From Stachybotrys elegans (Eukaryota > Ascomycota > Sordariomycetes > Hypocreales > Stachybotryaceae): a DNA stretch of 64,000 nucleotides. The notes beneath the pieces were generated by a model. It saw only the letters and a program-made list of their open reading frames with translations. It was not told where the DNA came from and did not search any database. Within the stretch, counting starts at the first letter, position 1. Each line of letters begins with the position of its first letter. Location: the NCBI GenBank assembly GCA_020746835.1, contig JAGPNK010000014.1, positions 930,001 through 994,000 of the forward strand. Reading direction: 5' to 3'. Shown here in pieces: positions 10,821-21,344 of this stretch. Position numbers and translations under genes: made by a program.

Positions 10821-12886
10821 ATGGCCATATACCGTAATATCCTATTGCTGTTGAGCGCCTTTACCATCCGGACGTCTATGGCAGACGGTGATTGTAATTA
10901 CTCAGATTCCATGTTGCTGCTGAAGCGATGCTAATTGGTGTCAAGGGGGCCACAACACCTTCTATGTCAGGTTCATGTCGATAGACAGAGATATGTCATA
11001 CTGACTTGGTGTAGACAAATGATGACCGCGCGCTGCAACGCAGACAGCATGGCCCTCTCGGCCCGGTCCCCAAGAACAGCGTCGTACGTTCTTACAACTT
11101 CACCATCTCCAGAGAGTACAAGGCGCCAGACGGAATTGAAAAACATATGATGGTCGTGAATAATCAGTTTCCTGGTCCATTGATTGAAGCGGAGTGGGGA
11201 GATGTGATCGAAGTGCATGTCCACAACGCACTCGATGACCAAGGAACGGCTATTCACTGGCACGGACTGCCGCAGACTGAAACACCATGGTATGATGGTG
11301 TTCCTTCGGTCTCGCAATGTCCGATAGCACCTGGAGAAACATTCACGTATAGGTTTAGAGCCGAGGTATACGGAACAACTTGGTGGCATGCTCATTATTC
11401 CGCGCAATATATGGACGGTGTATGGGGCCCTCTCATCATTCATGGGTAAGAACAAGGGGACTTTGTCAGTTCGCAAACTAATCTTGGGTCCTAAGTCCTA
11501 AATACGCAGACTACGATATTGATATGGGGCCCATTCTTCTTGTAAGTGCGCACATGTTTCAAGACACCAAGCCTAACATCATTCAGAGTGATCATGTTCA
11601 CTTAGAGTACCAAGACTACATCCTGCCTATCTACAACATACCTCCCGAATTTCCACCAGTCCACAACAACCTAATCAATGGGAAAATGCCCTATAACCGA
11701 AGCCTTGGTGGCGGCTGCATGTCAGAAGGTGTATCGCGGTTCCGTTTCGAGACGGGTAAGACTCACCTGTTGCGGCTAATCAACACCGGCGGATCTGCAA
11801 ATCAGAAATTTTCGATCGACAATCACGAACTCATTGTTATTGCAAACGACTTCGTACCCATCGAGCCCTATACCACTGATGTCGTTACCCTAGGCACAGG
11901 CCAACGGTCTGATGTTCTGGTTGTTGCTAATGGCGATCCTACTGACGCTGTCTGGATGAGATCCGATCTCGACGTGACATGCATTGGCGGTGGTGTCATA
12001 TCACACCAGCCCAATGCCACTGCCGCGGTGTACTATCCGGAAGCTGATACAGGCAATCTGCCGAATACTGAAAAGAGCGAGTGGGAGTACAACGGCTGCA
12101 TCAACGTAGGGTTCACTCTTCATGCTAAGCCAGAGTCTAATGCTCCTTAGGACCCTCTGTCCAAGACAGTGCCATTATTCTCAAAGGTACCTCCCCAGCC
12201 AGATATTACTATGTCAGTCAACATCACTGGTGGACCAAACGGAACTGGCCATGCCATCTTCTACATGAACGGTTCTTCATTGTATGCAGACTACGGGTAA
12301 GCAAGACAACCAACTGTTTACCGGATGATGAGCTGACTTCAACAGTACACCTAGTCTATTCGAGGCCTACAATGGTAGAAGGAACTTTTCCAACAACCCC
12401 GAATGGAACTTGGTCAATACTGGTGCTGCATCATCGATCAGACTGGTTGTGTATACCGACTTCCAGCTCCAACATAGCATGCATCTGCACGGGGTTCATG
12501 ACTTCTGGGTCCTGGCCGAGGGCTTTGGGACCTGGAACGGAACCATCACCAACCCTACCAACCCACAAAGACGCGATGTACAGCTGATGTATATGGGAAC
12601 ACCGGAGCAGCCAAGTTATATGGTTATTCAATGGGACGCTACCAACCCTGGCGTTTGGCCTTTTCATTGTCACCTAGTCCTGCATTCCAGCACAGGACTC
12701 TTCATGAGCTTCTTGGTACGTCCAAGCCGGTTATGATTCTGCAGGAACTGACTATTTCAGCAACAACCCGATAAAATCAACAATGAGCAACTGCCAACGA
12801 TAATTGACGAGACATGCACGGCGTGGAGGCATTTTGCCAATAACAATCATGTTGACCAGCCAGACTCGGGCCAGCGTAACGCTTAA
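10821..12886 (+). CDS. Secreted multicopper oxidase (laccase-like)
   Basis: Eight exons (10821-10893, 10946-10965, 11015-11445, 11496-11541, 11587-12105, 12151-12296, 12346-12715, 12761-12886) give 576 residues. An N-terminal hydrophobic signal peptide covers about residues 1-20. All copper sites are present: HWHG (His112, His114), HAHYS (His156, His158), HSMHLHG (His455, His458, His460) and HCHLVLH (His519, Cys520, His521, His525), with Leu530 at the likely axial position of the type 1 copper. The three-cupredoxin layout fits ascomycete laccases, which oxidise phenolics with O2. The in-frame TAG at 12148 lies inside a 45-nt intron with good GTAGGG/CTAAT/TTAG signals, so the gene is intact. 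Exon 2 is a 20-nt microexon, needed to keep frame. Next to two methyltransferases and a PKS relic it probably couples or oxidises a phenolic product. Confidence 0.9.
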
Positions 12887-13451
12887 TAACGAGTTGATAA
12901 TCCGCACGGCCAATGTAGGATACTGGCCTGCGTTAGCCAAGATGTCCCAGATCCACCTTCACCTTTCTTCCTACCTATTGTGTAATAACATATCTTAAGA
13001 GAGTTTGGGACCAAATAGATGTACAAAAAGGGCTCTTGCTCATCTGCGTAGCAACTCTCTCTTCAATTAAATATGTCCCTACACAGTTATAGCTGTGTCT
13101 TGGTCTATAAGCCGTAGTGGGTTACCAACCAATTACGTCGATTGAAACTCATTGCTCTGCACATTTTACCCACAGTCTGTTTCTGGCGTCTCACTACAGA
13201 GTAACATTACGTGAGTTATATTGCCTGTAACGTGGGGTTACATTCTGCGTCACGCTTGCCAGATGTATCCTTGCATGCACATCGGCGACTTGTCTTGATT
13301 GAGACTTGAGGTTTTGTATACAGAGATGAGGAGGTGATCTCTTCTCCTCGCGAGTCATTCTAAAATGTAGAGTATCTACTCTGTTTGTATGCCTGGTCGA
13401 GATTTCCCATCACTCATACAAAAGCCATTCCTAGTGCTCTATATCATCAGC
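12887..13451. other. Intergenic, promoter of second methyltransferase
   Basis: No gene seen in this 565-bp stretch. It separates the oxidase stop codon from the second O-methyltransferase and presumably contains the terminator of the first and the promoter of the second. Confidence 0.5.
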
Positions 13452-14959
13452 ATGGATAAGCAACCTATGATCCCTATGCAAGACGACGGTTCGGTCGTAA
13501 CAGCAATTAGGACCCGCTTGCCATCTGCAGCCTCCCAACCGGCCACTCTTCGAGAAAGCGACGAGCTACGAAGTCAGTTTCTCACATTATACTCGGCATT
13601 GATTCCAGAGCTAGAGACGCCAGTGGATGTATCCCAAAGACTCCTATATAGTGTACGTTCATGTCTTCCGGCCTCGGTCCAACATCTAGCTAATAATTTA
13701 TCGTGATGCAACAGGAGCTGGAGTTGTGTGCGGCTCGAATCGGCATCGACCTCGAGATATTCTCTCATCTATTGGAAAGCGATCAGCCACTAACCACAGA
13801 GCAATTGGCTGAAAAAAGCAATCTGAATCCCGATGTTGAACTTTTGGGTCGCATTCTGCGATACATGTCATCTGTGGGTATGATATATGAAGCCGATGTT
13901 GGGACCTGGGCAAGTAGCATCACTACTGCCAACCTTTCAAAGGATGGGCTGGTAGCTGGTGTCTGCCACGCGTGAGTTCGGTATAGAAACGCTTCCGCCC
14001 AAGCTAACTTTTCCAAGACACGATACCATCATGCCTGCGTACCTTGCTCTTCCACAGTATCTTCGAGACCATAATTACCAGCTTCCACTTGATAAGGCTG
14101 ACACTCCGTTGGCTTTGGGTCATGGCTTGGCTCCGGGCGAGACCTTTTTTGATTTCGTGCGATCCAATCCAAAGAACGCTGCCTACTTCAACAAGTTCAT
14201 GAAAGTTCATAGGACTGGCGTGCAGACATGGCTTGACAAGCCTGAGATTATGAATAAGATTCTTCAGAACTCGATTCGAGGAAACCTCGCAAGTCACGAT
14301 GTCCCAAAATTTATCTTTGTTGACGTGGGTGGTGGAATGGGTCAACAGTGCAAGGTATGTGAAAATACAAAGGTGTTTGTGTCCCAGGCCCGACTGACAA
14401 ACGAAGGCACTGCTAGCCCGATATCCCACTCTCAGTGGCCGCGTGATGCTGCAGGACTTGCACGAAGTTGTGTCGAAGGCTGATGTGGGCAAAAATGTTG
14501 AAATAATGGCAATTGACTTTTTCAAGAGCCAGCCAGTGAAAGGCAAGCCTACCGAGCCCATTTATCTCGGACTTGCTAACCGGTCGCAGGGGCATCGGCG
14601 AATTACCTGCGAAGCATTTTACGTGGTAAGTCGCTGATCCTGCCTAGTAAAATACTTGTTAATGAACCCCCAAAGACTGGCCGGATGCTGCGTGCAGCCT
14701 CATTCTTCAGCACATCCGGCGTGCAATGAGCCTCGATTCATTCTTGATTATAGACGAAATCATCCTGCCAGATCGTAATGCACATCGCTTCTCAACTCAG
14801 CTTGATCTAACAATGCTCTCGGCCCTCAGTGGACAAGCACGATCCGAGTCACAGTTCAAAGCGATGTGCACAGCTTCGGGGCTTGTTATCGAGGACATTG
14901 TCATGTATGAAGAGATGGGAAGGGAGGGTGTTCTTATAGCTCGAAGAACAGAGGGTTAA
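13452..14959 (+). CDS. SAM-dependent O-methyltransferase, catalytic His replaced by Arg
   Basis: Six exons (13452-13652, 13715-13971, 14018-14354, 14407-14542, 14590-14625, 14676-14959) give 416 residues of the PF00891-type OMT family. Landmarks: helical N-terminal domain with LTTEQLAEKSNL, SAM motif FVDVGGGMG (Asp255), LQDLHEV, and a C-terminal IIDEIILPD strand. The fourth intron uses a GC donor (AAAG|GCAAGC) with a normal AG acceptor; it is required for frame and sits where the paralogue at 6285 has a GT-AG intron. The catalytic motif reads RDWP (Arg322) where active members, and the neighbour, have HDWP, which may reduce or change activity. An in-frame ATG at 13389 is possible; 13452 was preferred for family length. 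It likely acts on the same pathway as the oxidase upstream. Confidence 0.85.
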
Positions 14960-15566
14960 TATGTCCTTAAATTGCCGACACAATCATATAAGCAGTATTT
15001 ATTTAGCCTATAATAGGTGTGTATAGACGGTGAGATACGATGCTGATGCGCATTACAAATCATGGGCATCATCTTGCATCTAAGGCGAGCTTGTAACAGA
15101 CTTCTAAGCGACGGCTGGATACGATGCTACTTCGTATTACAAACCACACGCATTCACTCCCCTGGCATCGGACTCCTCTGTTGCCACAAGACATCCCGCT
15201 TCACCGTTGATCTCAATGAATTGCCGGAGTGCAGTCCTACCGACATTGAGAGCTCTTCCGTACAGCTCGCCACCAGGAAGCCCTCCTGCACCAATTTTGA
15301 AGGAACATTCTATCTAGCGAAAGGTATAACGATTGTTATGCACCCGATGGCCCTTTGGGAGGCAGAGGTCAAGATACCTTGACAGAAAGCAACATCCCAT
15401 GCGGCCGTTGACGAGAAAAGCAACACCTTAGGCAAATCGGTGCTAGTTCAGTATCCTCGCTTTATTTCCCATAAACTCCAATAGCTCATCATAGCTATTG
15501 CTAGTTAACATGTTCCCTTAACCTAGTGCTGCTCAGCAAAGCGCGTTTCGCCCTGGCCTCTCACGG
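14960..15566. other. Intergenic, no gene seen
   Basis: The 3' regions of the convergent methyltransferase and small secreted protein genes meet here. No coding features are supported. Confidence 0.5.
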
Positions 15567-15923
15567 TCACCACGTGCAAGCCGTGTTGCTAAAAATGGTC
15601 CTGTACGTGGCGGTGTAGTCGGTCTGTGAAACAACCTCGGTGCTCACACCATGGACGCAAATCTTTTCACCCGTGAGCCTAATAAAGTGGCCGCGCTCGT
15701 GGCCCCAGTCGATACAGAATTCCTTTACGCCGTCGACTTGGGTGGCGCCGTGGCAGCCCTCGTTGAAGTTGCTGACTGTGTACGCCTTGCCTAGGTCATC
15801 ATTCCACCATGTGCCGCGGGCGCAACAGTTGATGCCGACAGTTTGTTCCCAACTGACGACCCAGCGAGTAGCCATAACAGGCGTGACGGCAAGAACCGAG
15901 GTCGCGAGCGTGGAAAGACGCAT
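15567..15923 (-). CDS. Small secreted cysteine-containing protein
   Basis: A single exon of 118 residues. Residues 1-18 (MRLSTLATSVLAVTPVMA) are a clear signal peptide; the mature ~100 residues hold six cysteines (one CC pair, then GC, FC, IC and AC positions) and many aromatic residues, ending in NTACTW. This is the profile of a small secreted effector-like or antimicrobial-like protein, but I recognise no named family. The start is the ATG opening the signal peptide; the upstream in-frame extension lacks signal character. No intron is needed. Confidence 0.7.
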   Translation of the reverse strand: MRLSTLATSVLAVTPVMATRWVVSWEQTVGINCCARGTWWNDDLGKAYTVSNFNEGCHGATQVDGVKEFCIDWGHERGHFIRLTGEKICVHGVSTEVVSQTDYTATYRTIFSNTACTW

Positions 15924-16580
15924 GTTGTAGGTTGTGGGTGGTAGTAGATACTGAAACTTCAAGTGTATAAGGAGTGTGATTTGAAACAAAGAGGTAGCAC
16001 CAAGAGTGTAGCAGCATTCAATGTGAAGGAACGTAGTGATCGAAGAGTCTGCTACGGAGGTGGGAGCCCCTATTCATACACTTGTGTGGTCCCATATTCC
16101 ACTAGAGTGAAAATTTAGCAATAGCGGAAACCCATGGTACTGAGCCATTTTAAATGGATGCATCTTGTATAGAGTGTATTGCCTTTGAAGCAACTAATAT
16201 TGACACTGGCTATGCGCATTCCAGTTGTAGATTAGTGTTGTTATGAAATTTCTCGAAAATGAGGTCTGAGCCAGTGTTCGCGTGGTACCCATTGAAGGGT
16301 CTACCTAAAGTTATCTTTGTCCATTTTCACCTGTCATCTCTCCTTAATTTCATTTAACAACGGCTTTTGCCGTGCCAAACCCATATTGCTTCCCTATCCC
16401 TGACCAATCACATGTATTCCAATGCCTACCTGATCGCAACTGGATGCCTTAGTTTGCTCTCAGCCATCCAGAGCCAAACGGGGATCCCACGTCGTGGAAC
16501 TTACGGCCGGCGACACTTACTCTCGGGAAAAGTCCAGCAGGAGGAGTCCCGCGTCATTAGGACTTTGGCCGGACACCCCC

Positions 16581-16616
16581 GGCTACGACGGCTACGACGG
16601 CTACGACGGCTACAAC
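16581..16616 (+). repeat. 9-bp tandem repeat (GGCTACGAC-type)
   Basis: Four consecutive 9-bp units, the last slightly changed. In one frame they encode Gly-Tyr-Asp repeats, but the surrounding frame is broken, so this is more likely a decayed low-complexity coding segment than a functional one. Confidence 0.8.
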
Positions 16617-16626
16617 TACTTGATGG

Positions 16627-16676
16627 GGTGTGATTCCCTGTTCGTGTGCCCCAATGGGATGCAGACCAGCGACTTT
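16627..16676 (+). repeat. Dispersed repeat R1, short copy b
   Basis: Fifty base pairs match the core of R1 (cctgttcgtgtgccccaatg followed by the cagaccag element). It directly follows the 9-bp tandem repeat and lacks the 3' half seen in long copies. Confidence 0.75.
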
Positions 16677-17301
16677 GTCTGTACTTATTAATGTTACTCA
16701 TCGTCAACATTGAGAGTAAACATGAGGAGTCGCTGTCCCTACCACTCTTCCATGCATTTCGAATTGCTCGTCAGAATACGGGCACTGGAACCTATGGCCC
16801 CAATGGTATTAAGGAGCCTCTGTAAATGTTGCATAAGCAGCTTGAAGTTTCCAATCTTCCTTGTTATCTTAAAAAATGTACACTAAATTAATCCAGATGT
16901 ACCGCAGGCCAAGAGCCAACGGAACTGTAGTTATTGGAAGGCTGTTCCATGGTACGCCTCCGAGGTGAGTGATGATAGTGGCTTGTGGTTCGGCAACGTA
17001 CTGCAGAACTTGCCCCACCGATGGCCGAGAATTTTCCATTAGCGTGATATTGATGTTTTGGGATCGTGCAGAGATCAGACCCTCTAAGGGAGTGGTGACT
17101 GTGGCTGCTTGCATGTCTCGTGGGTGGCAGACTTTACCCATCGACTCAACATGTTGACCGAGCCACGGACCTCTGCGATTGCTTGTATTGGTTGCGGGCA
17201 GGGGTCGGAGATAAGTGTGAGCTTCAAGCTGTATGAGAAGACAATGATTTCTTTCCTACTTGACTTCGCATATGTTGAAGAGAAAAAAAGGGAAAGAGAT
17301 T

Positions 17302-17412
17302 TCTAACCAATTTTCATCTCTTGATTTGATATTGTCTTTACCATTAGATGGGGCCTCCTTGAAGTCGCTGGTCTATATCCCATTGAGCCACACGAACGGG
17401 ACATCCCATACA
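17302..17412 (-). repeat. Dispersed repeat R1, long copy c
   Basis: The reverse complement matches copies at 35237 and 47602 over about 110 bp, including the aaggaggcccc and ttggttagaaa segments. Its 5' end abuts, within a few bases, the first recognisable codon of the PKS relic. Confidence 0.8.
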
Positions 17413-19060
17413 CTGGGCTGACAACTTGGTCTCTCCTGTTCGGTTCTCTGACGCGCTACAGGTCGTGTTTGAATCACAGGCATCTGTCACTGATATTGTA
17501 GAGTTGGGTTCACATGGAGCCCCCCGGAGACCGGTGAAAGACTCAGTTCCCTCAGAAATTCGATATTACTCTGTTCAGCAACGCAATACGCGGCAGCTTG
17601 AAAGCCTTCTAAAATTGCAGGGGCTCTCTTCTTCAATGGATACCATGCTTCTATTTTGGCGACTAATGCCCAAACTGTCCACCTACCGCCTCTGATTGAC
17701 TGCCTCCCATACCTGTTCGACCACAGCCGGCGATATTGGAATGGGTCTCGACTAAGCAACAGCTACAAACTTCGACAACCTTGACAAGGGTACCTGCTAG
17801 GGTTGCGTACCTCTGATTGGAATCCGTTACGGCCCTGATGGTGCAATAAGCTGTGTGTTGAGAAAATGCCGTGGTTGGCAGATCATGTTGTGAGTTGCAC
17901 ACGTTAAAGACTTCACTGAACAACCTGTTTACTCTGATATGTAGGTCTCCAGAAACGTCATCTGTTCTGGAACTGGTATGATGGCCATGGCCACCGACTA
18001 ATCGCGACGTCGACGGTTTCTTTTGCAAGAAGGCACAGTTGGATCGACTTTGGAGGAAGCTACAGAGACAGTCCTCCACCTGAAGCACGTGCAGAGTGTT
18101 TCCTAAAGCAGGCACTCTGTGTGGTATGATATCAGTATTTTCTGCCATCGTAAGGAACGGTGGACGCAATGCTTCCAGGCCAACCTTGAAGTTCAGCTGT
18201 CACAGAATAGTATGCTGCAAAATGATCATGGTCGTGAGACTAGATTCGAACATGATGCGATGCGCTTACGCATCGAGGAAGCCTCAACGTCTTGCAATTA
18301 GTTAATCGACAGAAGTGCTTTCTGCAGCTATTTCGAGGATCATGGCATCACTTACGGAGAGTCCTTTCAGCTTCTTCGAGACATTGCATTGGATGGCGGT
18401 AACACGGCCACGGCAAGAATAGACCTCGGAAGGATTCAATATCAGAACCGCGTTTCGAGCCCAGTCCACCCAGCCATCTTCGACGCTTTGGTTCAAATTT
18501 CAGCATTGCGGCTCTGTAATGGGCTCATGGATCACATGGCGATGACAATCCCTCAAAAGCAGTTAATGCGTGGGTCTCGGTAAAGGTATGGCATCAGACC
18601 ACCACGTCGCTTAGACTGGCAGCTGCACTCTCCGACAGCCGTCTTCGAGTGTCCCTGACGCAACGACTGAAGATGGTGAGCCTCTCTGCACGCTTGAAGA
18701 AGTGCTTTTGGCAGAAGTGTCACAACCTGGGGACTCTGGAGAGCATGACGTCGATGAAACCCTACTCTACAGCATTACCTGGAAGCCCGTATTAAGTTCC
18801 TTGGACGCCAAACAGTTGGGTCATCTCTGTCAGAGGGTCATGAGACGTTTGACAAAACTTCCATGGAAGCATGGGTTCCCCGAATGGAGTCGGCAATGAT
18901 CCAGGCAGCTCGTTTTACTTTGCAAGACCTGAATTCTCTGATGGCTGTGGAGCTACGCAACTGGATTCGCAGAGACTTTGGTGCGGCTGTCGCCGTTTTT
19001 GATGTTATGGATGGCGTTGATATTGCTGCCGTGGGCGCGCTAGTTGCAGCCAAGGCTTAG
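17412..19060 (+). pseudogene. Highly reducing polyketide synthase relic (AT end, DH, ACP)
   Basis: Fragments in all three forward frames recall, in order, the end of an acyltransferase domain (NLVSPVRFSDALQ at about 17420), the AT-DH linker (DHSRRYWNGSRLS, 17720s), a dehydratase start (MPWLADHVV, about 17868), DH C-terminal sequence (GESFQLLRDIALDGG, 18350s; VHPAIFDALVQ, 18470s), a post-DH linker ([14 protein letters not shown], 18760s) and a terminal ACP ([12 protein letters not shown], 18930s) ending at TAG 19058. KS, most of AT, and the methyltransferase, ER and KR regions are absent; the DH remnant runs almost directly into ACP. The ACP phosphopantetheine site reads LNSL instead of the usual LDSL. 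Multiple stops and frameshifts make it non-functional. It is truncated exactly at repeat R1 and probably once supplied the carbon skeleton for the upstream tailoring genes. Confidence 0.88.
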
Positions 19061-19143
19061 ACGTCTGTTACTATCAATCATAGATGCCCAAGACCATTTG
19101 AATGGCACTACCAACACCAGATCTACAAGTCCACCATTGCCTC

Positions 19144-20747
19144 CTAAGAGTATTCTTCAGAATCTGTCTGGACTCGCTTTGCTTTGTTCTGGCGTTTGTG
19201 AAGCCATCGAAGGATAAACGCGTTGCCAATCAAAGCAACCGCCATGGCCACCATTGTGGGATAACCCTTGGGGTAACTTGGCGCCTCGACCTGTTGCCAG
19301 ATTAGAAGAGGCAGCCAAGCCTGGAAGACATATGCCATTCCATTCATTGTCCCGATGACGAGCGCTCTCTCTTCGTTGTCGTCGTTGCAAATCTCGTGAG
19401 CCCAGGAAAAGAGTAGCCCGCTAATGCCTCCTCCGAACCCAGTCAGCAGGAACGACGCCCATATCAGACCGGTAGGCACATTCCAGACTGTCAGGGACAC
19501 GTAGGCGACAATCTTGACAAGGCCAGAGAAGACGACGGCCGGCCAGCGAGCTCCACGAAACAAGCCATCCGAAGTCCACGCGTAGATTAGCGTTGTGATA
19601 ATGCTGATGACTTCGGTGATTGTGGGATAAATATTGGCCTGCTGGATGGAATAGCCTCTCGACTTGAGCCAGATCTGGAAAGCTGGCTGCGAATTGCCTC
19701 CGTTTCCATTGTTGAAGAGAATGTAGATCAAGGTCAGTCCGTAAATGTGCCAGCTGGAAAAGATCTTTTTGAACTTGGATTTCGTATAAGGCGCTCTTTG
19801 GGCACGTCCCTCCAGTTGCATGCGTTTCTTTGCGATGGCAATCTCGTCCTCGGTGAGGTACCAGATCTTGGTAATCTCTGGCAAGTCGGGCATAAAGAAG
19901 AACCCGGAGATGGCAATAGGAAGGGAGACGACGGCATTGGTGATGAAAAGCCATTGCCAACCGTGGAACCCGTGGACTCCGTCAAGGTTGTATGCACCCG
20001 CCATCAAATATCCAGAAACCATGGATCCGACGTTGCCCATGGCGTGGAACAAGCACGATCGCTTTGCCAGTTCGTCTTTGCGATACCATGAGCCGATGAT
20101 GTACTGCATGCCGGGGTAAAATGTGCTCTCTGCCAGTCCGATAAAGAAGCGTAGGACGTAGAGTTGAGTTGTATTGGTGCACTTGGCAAGCAAAATTGTC
20201 AAGACACTCCACACTACCTACATTAAGTTAGCAAGTAAGTAGGATACGGCAAAGATATCGCATACCTCGCAGCAGGGAATCCATATGCTTGGTCGAATGC
20301 GCGTGAGGAGCATGTTGCTATTGACATCAGTATACATTCTCGTATATGTGCATGTGACCTACCTCGGGACCTCCCCAATAACATAACCAACGGTCCAAGC
20401 CGTCTGCATGTAGTTGAGTTCATTGCCCCAAAGACCCATGTCCTCTTTCATTCCCGAGATGAAAGCATTGTTGATGTTGACCTAAAATGTTAGCACTGAG
20501 CAGAGTCAATACACTTGAGGTGACCAACCTGATCGAGATACTTGATAAAGTAGCCCAGAGATGCCAAGGTCATCAAGGCAGCGTCCAGCTTGAAGAGAAA
20601 CCGCCGCTCCTCGGGCGACTTGTCAAAGGTATCCCAAAGATGAGATCTCCATGTCCGTTTTGGAACGTCTTGAAGCGGAAGTGAGGAATCTGAAGGAGTT
20701 GCAGCGTCGAGATTCCTGACGGTCTCTGTCGCTCCCTTTGAAGACAT
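19144..20747 (-). CDS. MFS transporter, allantoate/pantothenate (anion:cation symporter) type
   Basis: Four exons (20529-20747, 20363-20481, 20266-20317, 19144-20217) give 487 residues with about 12 membrane segments. The N-terminal region has the family sequence order KLDAALMTL...YLDQVNINNAFISGMKEDM, then IGEVPSNMLLTRIRPSIW and RFFIGLAESTFYPG, all typical of the Dal5/Fen2/Liz1 group of fungal anion permeases (allantoate, pantothenate, biotin precursors, nicotinate and sulfonates among known or inferred cargos). It is divergent from the SsuD-like gene across 597 bp. Given its neighbours I infer a sulfonate or sulfur-containing anion as substrate. Codon use is normal and there are no lesions. 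Confidence 0.88.
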
Positions 20748-21344
20748 TTTGAGTGTAATTGTAGACAACTTGATCTGTCGGATCTTCAAGTGAGATCTTC
20801 GTCGCGGCAATGCCTTCTATATGTCTCGACGAATACATCACGTGCTCGGTCTAATCCTGGCCGATATCTTTCCTTTCTCATTTGGGAATCATCAGCCTCC
20901 CGCCATACAGCCCTGTGATGTCGTCAACCAGATAACAAATCGTGATATGCGGGGTATAAACACTGTAAACAGCAACCAACACAACGATTGCGGAGATGCA
21001 GTGGAGGCAATAGTGACAGTTTACCAGTAAATATGACAAGTTATCGAGTAATGTAACGTAGCTATCTCGGAGAAACCTGATCCTTTCTCCTATTACAAGG
21101 CTAGCGATGCTGGTTGTGGCCAGAGTGTGTGCGGGCCAGTGACGTGATCTGCACGAATATCGTGTGCTCAAGACCCCTCCAATCTGTACTGGTCGACGAG
21201 TTTTATCCGGGATTGGGATGAATATTTAATGCATTAATGGTGCGAGTTATTCTCTTCTGATCACGACATGGCTTATCACTTAAAATAAAAGCATGTTCCA
21301 ACGCCAAGCATCCGCCTTTCACCAGTTACTTCACATTCATCACA
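20748..21344. promoter_or_regulatory. Bidirectional promoter between MFS transporter and SsuD-like monooxygenase
   Basis: 597 bp with no coding potential lie between two divergent start codons. The arrangement suggests co-regulation. By eye I did not find an exact Cys3/MetR site (ATGRYRYCAT), so sulfur control is an inference from gene content only. Confidence 0.5.

Larger units (their letters stand above)
15924..17301. other. Intergenic region with repeats
   Basis: No intact gene is supported. The region includes a possible degenerate secreted-protein start near 16411 that soon changes frame, a 9-bp tandem repeat (16581-16616) and a short R1 copy (16627-16676). Further R1 sequence follows immediately. 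Confidence 0.5.

Noticed and set aside
12148..12150. In-frame TAG that would truncate the multicopper oxidase.
   Set aside because: It lies at the 3' end of a 45-nt intron with a GTAGGG donor and a CTAAT branch site; removing it restores the family sequence [11 protein letters not shown].
16869..17141. 90-residue minus-strand open frame.
   Set aside because: No recognisable family, no start context and adjacent to repeat-rich decayed DNA.
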